DNA of 64,000 nt from NCBI GenBank assembly GCA_016110215.1, contig JADWQD010000010.1, positions 1,488,001 to 1,552,000 of the forward strand. The letters run 5' to 3'. A program made the position numbers and the translations under genes. The notes below the pieces were generated by a model that was given only the letters and a program-made list of their open reading frames with translations, made no database searches and was not told where the DNA came from. This document shows positions 56,109-64,000 of the stretch, in pieces; within the stretch, counting starts at the first letter, position 1; every line of letters begins with the position of its first letter. The DNA comes from Capronia americana (Eukaryota; Ascomycota; Eurotiomycetes; Chaetothyriales; Herpotrichiellaceae).

Positions 56109-56929
56109 ATGTCTGATAACCATTTACGAGACGCCGCCGCCGACGCCGCCGCAGAAGGTCGAGCTGATGAACTCGCTCGCCTCCTAAAACACCGTCCGCC
56201 ATCCCATAACGAACTAAAGGGGCTGGCCTTCCTCGCGGCTGAGTCCAAGTCTCTGCCAACTCTCCAGGTCCTTCTCGATAATGGCTGGGATATCAATACG
56301 CCTGAGAGCTACTCTGATCCACCATCTCTAGGGTGAGCACATGAAAAGAAAAGACACTGCCCCATGCTGAACAATTTAGGCGCGCCATCCAGGCAGGTGC
56401 CGACGAAGACGTCGTTCGATGGTTTCTTGCCCACGACGCGAATCCCAATGCATTCGCTACAAAATACAAAACAACGCCGCTGTCTCGTGCCGTCCAATAC
56501 GCGCCTCTGAAAATTGTCCAGCTTCTTCTAGATCGTGGTGGCTCTGCAACGACAGGCGAATTAGTCTGGTTTGCTTGTCAAAGACCCGCGGGAGACCCGG
56601 ACGCGTTAAAAATCCTCGAACTATTGTCCGATAGAGGTGCACCAATCGACAATGTTCTTTTCGCAGACTTCAATGAGCTTCAAGATGTTTCGATGTTCAA
56701 TGGAACACCTCTTTGGGAGTCCATCGGGAAGGGTGACGTTGCCAGAGTACAGTTCCTCCTGGATCGCGGTGCGAGTCTATATGCCAAAAAGCCAGGCCTA
56801 GATAGTTCGCCGCTGGAGAAAGCAAAGAAGTGCGGAAATCCGGAACTTGCTCAGATGGTGTCGCGGGTTCTAGTAAAGGTGATAGATACCACATACGAAA
56901 GTCGGATGTTGAAAGAGACATCTTGTTAG
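56109..56929 (+). CDS. Small ankyrin-repeat protein
   Basis: Exons are 56109-56332 and 56380-56929 (257 residues; intron GTGAGC..ATTTAG). About six ankyrin-like repeats occupy almost the whole chain (LRDAAADAAAEGRADELARLLKH at the start, then TLQVLLDNGWDIN, VVRWFLAHDANPNAF, TPLSRAVQYAPLKIVQLLLDRGG, VARVQFLLDRGASL). There is no other domain, signal peptide or membrane segment. Such stand-alone ankyrin proteins are common in filamentous ascomycetes and usually mediate protein contacts. The repeats do not closely copy those of the NLR at 6.6-11 kb. Function unknown. Confidence 0.8.
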
Positions 56930-57610
56930 CACGTGAGAAGAGCATCTCGAGTATATCGTGCTGCCGACTCTAGAAACTTCAGGGTTTCATTGGGAGGGCC
57001 GTAACTATTGCAAAGATACCCTCCCTGTCCACAGGACAGGATAATCGTATAGCTATCGTGGTTATAGCTAGTCGGTAGGGATCGTGGAAGCTGTAACTAA
57101 TCGGATTGAACTTATAGGTGCAACTTCTAATAAATAAGAACTTAATAAGTGCCGTCTAGGAGGGAGAGTATTATGAATCGCTTTATTATCAGGAATAGCG
57201 AATAAAGGGTAGGCAACGCCTGCCGCCGCACGACTCTGACCCATGGGCCCTGAAGCCCGTCCCCAGTTCAATAAGTACTTAGAGAAAACAAGGGGCGTTA
57301 GAAGTGTCCTAAGCTTTGTTCCATGCTCTGCTGAAGGTCGCAAACGCATGTCACAAAACCGAGGACAGCCTTGCATTACATAAGCTTAGTTCTTGCGACA
57401 TCTTGGCAAATTTAGGCCGTTCTCCCGCAAAATACTCTCTACTGTTCGATTTTATGTACCCTGACTCGGGCTACGGAGCCAGGCACGGCAGATCCACTTT
57501 GACTTTCAATAGAACAGGCGCGTTCCCGGCATGGAGCTGGACCAGAATCACAGCACAAGGAATCGTGATTGTCCAGGTTGGTTCTGAGACGCGTGTGCTG
57601 ACTTCCGAGA
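56930..57610. other. Intergenic region upstream of las21
   Basis: About 680 bp with no recognisable gene. One frame from 57316 runs into las21 in another phase and has no motif. Includes a CACGTG at about 56930. Confidence 0.45.
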
Positions 57611-60214
57611 ATGACTGCAGCCGTCAGGACCGCGTCGCTGGGTCTAGCCAATATCTTCCTTCTTGCAGCACTCCTCATCTTTGCAAGAGGCTTCTTCCCA
57701 CACAAGGCCTCCTTGCCAGGACTTGCGTCATGGCCTTCGGACTCGCCGGCGGCGGCGAGGACAGCACCATTCGACCGCGTCATATTCATGGTCGTTGACG
57801 CCTTGCGAAGCGACTTCGTCTATGGCAACGCCTCCAGCTTCCATTTCACTCAGGGCTTGATCCGGTCTGGCGGTGCCGTACCGTTCACCGGCCATGCCAG
57901 TCCTCCGACAATCACCATGCCACGCGTCAAGGCGATTACAACAGGTTCAGTGCCTAGCTTCGTCGACCTCATCCTGAACTTTGCCGAGTCGGACACGACG
58001 TCAACCCTCAAAGACCAAGACACATGGCTGGCTCAGGTGCGAGCCAAGGACGGCAAGCTCGTCATGTACGGTGACGATACCTGGTTACGACTGTTTCCCG
58101 GCTTCTTCCACCGAGCAGACGGGACTACGAGCTTCTTCGTCTCCGATTTTACCGAGGTCGACAACAACGTTACCAGGTATATTCCGACCGAGTTGGCCCA
58201 GAATGACTGGTCCGCAATGACACTGCACTTTCTCGGCCTCGACCACATCGGCCATAAGACCGGCCCGAAGGGACCCAACATGCCAGCCAAGCAGGCTGAA
58301 ATGGACTCCATTGTGAAAAACATTTATACCGCGATGGAGGAGGAAGACCACCTCAATTCATGTCTGCTAGTCCTTCTCGGGGACCACGGTATGAACGAAG
58401 GAGGCAACCATGGCGCCTCCTCTCCAGGAGAAGTGTCCACGGCCCTCACATTCATATCTCCGAAGTTCAAGGCCGCATTCGAAGGACGAACAAGCCCGGT
58501 CGAGCATGCGGTAGACTACCAGTACTATGATGTTGTCGAACAGTCGGACATAGTACCTACGCTCGCTGCTCTCCTGGGTTTTCCCGTGCCGCTGAACAAC
58601 CTAGGAGTAATCATTCCGTATCTACTGGAGCTCTGGACGCGTCCGGAAGACCAGTATGCGTTATTGTACGAAAATGCGCAGCAGATATACCGAATTGCAG
58701 AAGCAACGTTTCCCAACAGTTTCACAGCTGCCTCGACACCTCACGACTGCTCCGCGACTTCTGGAGACGAGCCTGATATGCTTGCGTGTCTGTGGCGGCG
58801 AGTTTCTGCAGACCACGATGTCGCCACCGGAGCAACTGCTGGCTCCGCCTCGGCGATCAACAATCTCAAGTCCTTTCTCTACAAAGCACAGGATCTTCTA
58901 AGTGGCACGGCAAGCAACTATGACCTCGCCAGCATGCAGATCGGGATCGGGCTGAGCACGGCCGGGTTCGCGTTGTGCCTGCCTCATTTCCTGCGAGGCG
59001 TATTCCAAGCCGGCTTTGACGGGATCGTTCTGGTGTCGGTCATGCTATCCTACGCAGCCACCATGTTTGCGAGCAGCTACGTCGAGGAAGAGCACCAGTT
59101 TTGGTATTGGACGCTGGCCGGCTACCTCGTCGTCCTGTACTGCAAGGATAGCAGATTCGCCATCGCCGACCCTACGAGCGGCTCCTCCCCTGTCCGCTTG
59201 GGTGGTCCGACAGGCACGGCGCTGGCGATCGTCCTGTTCGGGGTGGTTCGCCGGTGGAGACAGACCGGGCAGAAGTATGCAGGCGAAGCTGATCTCGTTA
59301 GCGAGGTGGTCGCGCCCAACGCTTGGATGTTGTGGACGCTCGTCATGCTCAGCTATGCCGTCCTCTCCCGCAACCTCAGCCGCCGTACCGGTGTATGGAT
59401 GGGCTCGCCGCAGATGGGCATCTTGCCGGCCCTCATCTCCATCTCGGCATTCTTGTTCAAGATCGCCTTCACCGCCGCCGACGCCCCGGAGTTGCTGGCT
59501 GCCTTCCCACTGCTCAATCCGCTGGTGGGCTTCGTGTCGGCATATCCGCTGGTGAGCCTCGCGCGAGTTGTCTTCCTGGGCCTCATCCACCTGCTCGGAT
59601 GCGCCATCTACTACGAAGCTCCCTGGAAGGGCGCTGAGCATCTTGGAAGGTTCCTCACGTCATTTCAGGACGTCCTGTCGCTGTTTCTCATCACGCAGAC
59701 AAGGACGGTGTACGTGCCGTTATTCCTGTTCTTCAACTCTCAATTATATCTACTCCGTCGGCGAAGGCGCTATTCCGTCACCGAAATCACCATCCTTGCA
59801 CTCCTGTTCCAGTACGCCTCGTTCTTCGCCTTCGGAGGCACGAATTCCATCTCAACAATTGATCTTTCCAACGCATACAACGGCGTCAGCGGGTACAATG
59901 TGGGCGCGGTGGGTATCCTCACGTTCGTCAGTAACTGGGCCGGCCCAGTCTGGTGGGCTTTTGGGATATGTCAAATGTTCAGCACTGTGCAGCTCAGAAC
60001 CGACGAGTATTCAGTCCTCTCCACGGCGCTGGCGACATTTGCATGCATCCATACCCTGTCTGTCATGGTCGCCTGTATGGTTCTCCGAGAACACCTTTTC
60101 ATCTGGACTGTCTTCTCACCAAAGTACCTGTATACCGCTGCTTGGGTCGTGGGCCAGCATACCGTCGTCAACGTGCTGGCGGTTGGCACTCTGCTGTGGC
60201 GAGGAAGTGAGTAG
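57611..60214 (+). CDS. las21: GPI ethanolamine phosphate transferase 2 (Las21/Gpi7, PIG-G)
   Basis: One uninterrupted frame of 867 residues. An N-terminal signal-anchor (FLLAALLIFARGFFPHK, followed by LPGLASWP) leads into the lumenal alkaline-phosphatase-type domain: VVDALRSDFVYG (metal Asp), KAITTGSVPSF (nucleophile Thr), HFLGLDHIGHKTGP and LLGDHGMNEGGNHG. The second half is multi-pass membrane. The 'PRVKAITTGSVPSFVDLILNF' wording distinguishes Las21/Gpi7 from Gpi13. It adds ethanolamine phosphate to the second mannose of the GPI precursor in the ER, affecting GPI-protein sorting and cell-wall make-up. Stop codons of this gene and the FAD monooxygenase on the other strand are only 63 bp apart, so the transcripts probably overlap. 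Confidence 0.94.
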   Translation: MTAAVRTASLGLANIFLLAALLIFARGFFPHKASLPGLASWPSDSPAAARTAPFDRVIFMVVDALRSDFVYGNASSFHFTQGLIRSGGAVPFTGHASPPTITMPRVKAITTGSVPSFVDLILNFAESDTTSTLKDQDTWLAQVRAKDGKLVMYGDDTWLRLFPGFFHRADGTTSFFVSDFTEVDNNVTRYIPTELAQNDWSAMTLHFLGLDHIGHKTGPKGPNMPAKQAEMDSIVKNIYTAMEEEDHLNSCLLVLLGDHGMNEGGNHGASSPGEVSTALTFISPKFKAAFEGRTSPVEHAVDYQYYDVVEQSDIVPTLAALLGFPVPLNNLGVIIPYLLELWTRPEDQYALLYENAQQIYRIAEATFPNSFTAASTPHDCSATSGDEPDMLACLWRRVSADHDVATGATAGSASAINNLKSFLYKAQDLLSGTASNYDLASMQIGIGLSTAGFALCLPHFLRGVFQAGFDGIVLVSVMLSYAATMFASSYVEEEHQFWYWTLAGYLVVLYCKDSRFAIADPTSGSSPVRLGGPTGTALAIVLFGVVRRWRQTGQKYAGEADLVSEVVAPNAWMLWTLVMLSYAVLSRNLSRRTGVWMGSPQMGILPALISISAFLFKIAFTAADAPELLAAFPLLNPLVGFVSAYPLVSLARVVFLGLIHLLGCAIYYEAPWKGAEHLGRFLTSFQDVLSLFLITQTRTVYVPLFLFFNSQLYLLRRRRRYSVTEITILALLFQYASFFAFGGTNSISTIDLSNAYNGVSGYNVGAVGILTFVSNWAGPVWWAFGICQMFSTVQLRTDEYSVLSTALATFACIHTLSVMVACMVLREHLFIWTVFSPKYLYTAAWVVGQHTVVNVLAVGTLLWRGSE

Positions 60215-60277
60215 CTTGGGCTCGGCTGGATTTCAAGCACGTTGGGCTAGAATCTCCATGCTGCACGCCACAGGAAC

Positions 60278-62413
60278 TCATAGATGGCTATTCTGAACGC
60301 CGTTTCCCTGCTTGGGCAGACAGAATGCGTCAAAGAATTGTCCGACGCCCTCCATGTCGTCGATGGGCACCACCTTCGAGACGTCTGTAGAGAACCGATC
60401 AGCCAGTCCGGAGTGTACAGAAGGATTGTGCAGTACTCACATTGATCGGGCCGCACGATGACGGTTGCACCCTTGTCCGGGTCAATTCCCAGATTCTCGT
60501 ACGCATGGCCATGACCGGAGTTGTAATGTTCGTCGTCGACAAATACTTTGTGCAGATCTATATCAACTAGTCAGCAATGTTTATCCACCGATATTCATCA
60601 TCTTGTACATACCTCGCATTCTCCACTTTCCCGTGACCGGCCAGAAATAGTCAGGAATCTGCTCTTGTTCCAGCTTCATGCGCTCTCCGGTAAACACCAC
60701 AATCGGCTCGATGAAGCTATCCACGTCTGCTGATGGGGCCGTGTACTTGTGGACCGGGCCAGTTGGAGAGTCCATGTACTTGGCAATCTGGCAGTCCAGC
60801 GTCAGTCACTTTTTTCCCCGGGGGCAATAGACGGACAGAATATCGTACCTTATCTAGTCTTGTTAGTGTTTCGGGCTCTCCGATCCTGCCGACGAAGAAT
60901 ATTGCCCGCCACCGACTGTCTGCCTTCAAGGCCCTCACAAGTTGCATGGCTTTGACATCGCAGAACCGGACCACCTGCGCCGTGGGAAGTCGCATGCCGA
61001 CCACGATAGCTTTTGCGAGTTCCTGTGTGCTGGCCGCACTGGAGGTGACACTGGAATCCTCATACTTCGACGTCAGCCCAGCGGTATACCTCCCGGACTT
61101 GATGAAACCCTCCCTGAACTCCTCCGGGGTAATCCTTTTCTCACTGCCGGCCTTGTTGCTCGCGAACAGCTTCATGAAGTACCGATCAAAGTCGATCAGA
61201 TCGGCCGCCGTCTTCCCTCTCTCGACATTATACGTCTTCAACAGCTCCGGGCCGGCCTGGCCGGTTAACACATGGCCCAATTTCCAGCCGATGTTGAATC
61301 CGTCCTGGAGACTGACATTCATGCCCTGTCCTGCCTTTGGCGAATGCGTATGAAAGGCGTCGCCGGTCAGAAACACACGGTTTGCTTTGGTAAAGTTATC
61401 AGCCAGTCTCTGCCCGATACTATAGCAGCTCCACCAAAACGTGTCGGCGAAATTCATCTCGTAGGGGTAAAAGATCTGCTTTGCCTTCTGATGCAGATCC
61501 TCAAGTTTGACCTCCTTGACATTCGTGCCCGTGGGGAACTCGATATAAAAGCGAGTCAAAGAACCTCCTTCGCGAGGGATTACCAGAAGGGAACCGGCGT
61601 CGCTGTGGACGGTGACTTTTCTCCGGATATCGGGGAAGCTGGTCCGAGGGTAGATGTCCATGACGCCCCAGACGGCGTCGGTACTGTCGCCCACCATGTT
61701 GTAGCCGAGAGATCTGCGCACGATGGAGTGCGCGCCGTCGCAGCCCTGTTATGCGGCGACACAAATCTCAGTCAGGACGTCCGTCTACGGTTTACGAAAG
61801 TCGGGGGATGAGGTCGACTTACCAGAACGTACTTGGCCCTGAAGACCTTGTCCTCGCCACCGGCCTGTGTCGCTACAACCGTGCAGGCATACCCTTCTGG
61901 ATCCCTGGCCGCGATCTCCTCGTCCACCAATACACTCTTGACGGTCCACCCGTAATCGATCTCGGCACCTCCCAGTTTTTGCATCTTCTCCAACAACAAC
62001 CCGTTGACCCGCGCTTGGTTGAGGATCAAATGCGGCATGTGGCTCAGTCCCTTCGCCGTGTCAGCCGCGCGATTGCTCCGCACGATCCCTCTTCTCGCGC
62101 CCCCGTCGGCGTGTGGCGTGGGAGCAGGGGACGGTGACCAGAAAGCCACTTCAAGAACATGGTATGCCTCGCGCAATAGGTCCTCGCTGAGGTCCAAGGA
62201 CTCGAAAATCTCGACCGTCCGGCATTGGATGCCGTCGGCTTGGCCGATGGACATGGGGGCATCGCGGCGCTCAAGAACACGGTAGCGTATGGGTTTGGAC
62301 TTGGTGGAGGGGTGTGAATGGTTATAGATGCTCAACCAGAGGGCAGCGGTGAGGCCAGCACTGCCGGAGCCGACAATGAGGACGTCGAGGAGTTCAGGGT
62401 CCATGGTGGACAT
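60278..62413 (-). CDS. FAD-dependent phenol hydroxylase-type monooxygenase
   Basis: Five exons (minus): 62413-61823, 61745-60849, 60787-60613, 60557-60441 and 60384-60278 (628 residues); all introns have GT..AG borders and phases close. The FAD Rossmann loop is VGSGSAGLTAALWLS near the start. GCDGAHSIVRRSL supplies the DG motif, and GDAFHTHSPKAGQGMNVSLQDGFNIGWKL is the second FAD contact. The C-terminal thioredoxin-like domain (IVVFTGER, DKGATVIVRPDQY) and the length match phenol 2-monooxygenase (PheA/PhyA type), which ortho-hydroxylates phenols with NADPH. Many fungal paralogues act instead on secondary metabolites. No signal peptide; cytosolic. Confidence 0.93.
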
Positions 62414-63642
62414 TGCGAGAGGTAGTGTGGATGTGCGGGCGGTGTCGGTGGTGGGTTATGAGTTGGTCACTTTAGTGCCGCGCCAGCTGGAATGGAAGGG
62501 GTCGGTTGTCAGAGTCTTGGATAGTGCTGTAAAACCCATGAAATACCATGCACGCTTTGAGTAGGGTATTAATGACTTGTTGGTCACGATAGTGTTATGC
62601 CAAACAATGAATGAATGGGTTGATTGATATGTTTGTGGCCGGATATCAATGTTGTGATGTTTGGGTCTCTGAGTGTGCTGTAATAGGATGTTCCCCGAGT
62701 TTTATATTCCGGTCCTTTTGATTCTGAACACTGAACCCATGTATGGAGTTCGTTCGTTCGGTTCTCCTCGGTCGGATCAGCTTGAGGAACCGAATGGAAT
62801 GAGAACCTCCTGCGCACGGGTCTGAAAAGCGGCAATCACGCCAACATCATCGTGGAGTTGGAGTAGGTACGAGGCGGGCGAGATGTCTTAGGTCAACGTT
62901 ACCTGAAACGCGAATGCCGCATGCAGGTGCAAATGCAGTGTCATTCATGCCGGATATCCGCACATTCAGGTTCGGTTCAGAGGTAAGTGAGATGTGCGCC
63001 GCAAGCCAGCATGTCAGTCAGTTAATCAGGCAGTCAGCCAGGCATGAGCAAACTTCCAGGTCCCCCGCCTTACGGCACTTTCCCGCCCGCATTGGGGTTT
63101 CTCGGAACGAAATGCCTCCGAGTGCCAAGACCGCTTGTGGTGGAGGGCACGCACACCCATTTAACCAGTCACTTATCTACCGTCCACGACTGTTCTTTCC
63201 TCGAACCGTGTCCGACGAATGTGCCGAACGGGACGAACGCGCGGCTTTGAGTTACTTGCGGAGGTAAGTTGCGCGTGTATTTCGGAACAGGGGCCAACCC
63301 AAGCAGCAGAGACATAGACATGATTAGATAGGCGAAGAAAGATCGAAAGAAAGACAGATGCCCCTTCGTGATGCTACGTGTGCGGAGACAGCAGATCGTG
63401 GAGTCGGAATGGACGATGCAGCCGTTAAAATGGGAGGACATTATCAGCATTGAAGGAAACCATTATTACTTCCAGCGACCTACCCAACACCAACAAGTCG
63501 GCTCACATATGCCCTGTCCTCGATTCAGCCCAGCTGACTTGCCGTATCGGATCCTCCTCACCATTGTTCCACCCGTATTCAACTTTGGCCACTCCCACAT
63601 TCACTGTCCTCGCCGTCGTGACAGCATACAATCCACTGGACA
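62414..63642. other. Intergenic region
   Basis: About 1.2 kb between the FAD monooxygenase start and the right-edge gene. Short frames only. The first few hundred bases should hold the monooxygenase promoter. Confidence 0.5.
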
Positions 63643-64000
63643 TCACGTCCAGTTTGGATAGACGTACCAGACCCGGTAGTCTTTGCCACTGCTGGTTGTG
63701 CCCTCATGACAGATTTCGCACCTGTCTCTGAGGTTCCATCCGCTCTTGGGCTCTTTCCGCCCCGTAGCGACCAAGTAAAAACTGGCCGGCCAAGTGGAGC
63801 GAGCATTCGACAGGTCTTTTTTGCAAATCAGCGTGAGCCCATCAAAGTAGGGCACCGCGCATCTTACCTCCTTGTCCGTCCGTCTTGTCCAGCCCCGAGG
63901 GTTTGCACGACGCGGGGTCGTTCGGCTTGGGGTGCACATGGTATGCGACTACCACGTTGGAAAATTTGTCCGGAAGCTTCAAGTACACGTCCAGACGGAT
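63643..64000 (-). CDS. Unknown gene, C-terminal part, cut by window edge
   Basis: The frame is open from the right edge (ATC at 64000) to 63868. A 52-nt intron (GTAAGA..AAAAAG, 63816-63867) then joins it in phase to 63815-63643, ending YVYPNWT. The 102 visible residues include RLDVYLKLPDKFSNVVVAYH, SFYLVATGR and the Cys pair RCEICHEG. The two cysteines with several aromatic residues suggest a small folded, perhaps secreted or zinc-binding, domain, but I recognise no family. The N-terminus lies outside the window. Confidence 0.5.

Overview
This window looks like nuclear DNA from a filamentous ascomycete (Pezizomycotina). Genes are split by short introns (about 45-150 nt) with GT..AG borders, and there are fungal-specific families: a siderophore transporter, a RID-type DNA methyltransferase, a NACHT-ankyrin receptor and a mannitol dehydrogenase of the Cla h 8 type. 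Class cannot be fixed from sequence alone; Dothideomycetes or Eurotiomycetes are both possible. All exon structures were read by eye from splice signals, frame continuity and family motifs.

Left part (1-15.2 kb) is accessory in character. It holds the N-terminus of a siderophore transporter cut by the window edge, a decayed cytochrome P450, a membrane-anchored pepsin-fold protein without catalytic aspartates, a large NLR-like protein (helical N-domain, NACHT, 13 ankyrin repeats), and two divergently transcribed P-loop GTPases of one AIG1/GIMAP-like family. The NLR plus the GTPase pair is the best candidate here for an undescribed functional module.

Middle part (15.5-43.5 kb) is mostly housekeeping: splicing factor Cwc24, GPI-anchor enzyme Gpi13, mannitol dehydrogenase, N-terminal amidase Nta1, a Cbf1-like bHLH factor, a cytochrome P450, a DUF2235 hydrolase with disordered tails, a secreted But2-domain protein, amidophosphoribosyltransferase Ade4, a RID-like cytosine methyltransferase, a conserved unknown, and splicing factor Cwc2.

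Right part (43.8-64 kb) begins with a compact metabolic group (MFS anion permease, Baeyer-Villiger-type monooxygenase, luciferase-family FMN monooxygenase). It is followed by tRNA dimethylallyltransferase Mod5 and the decapping nuclease Rai1 (convergent), an acidic unknown ORF, a frameshifted small gene, a small ankyrin protein, the second GPI ethanolamine-phosphate transferase Las21/Gpi7 convergent with a phenol-hydroxylase-type FAD monooxygenase, and an unknown gene running off the right edge. No transposon, rRNA, convincing tRNA or CRISPR array was seen.
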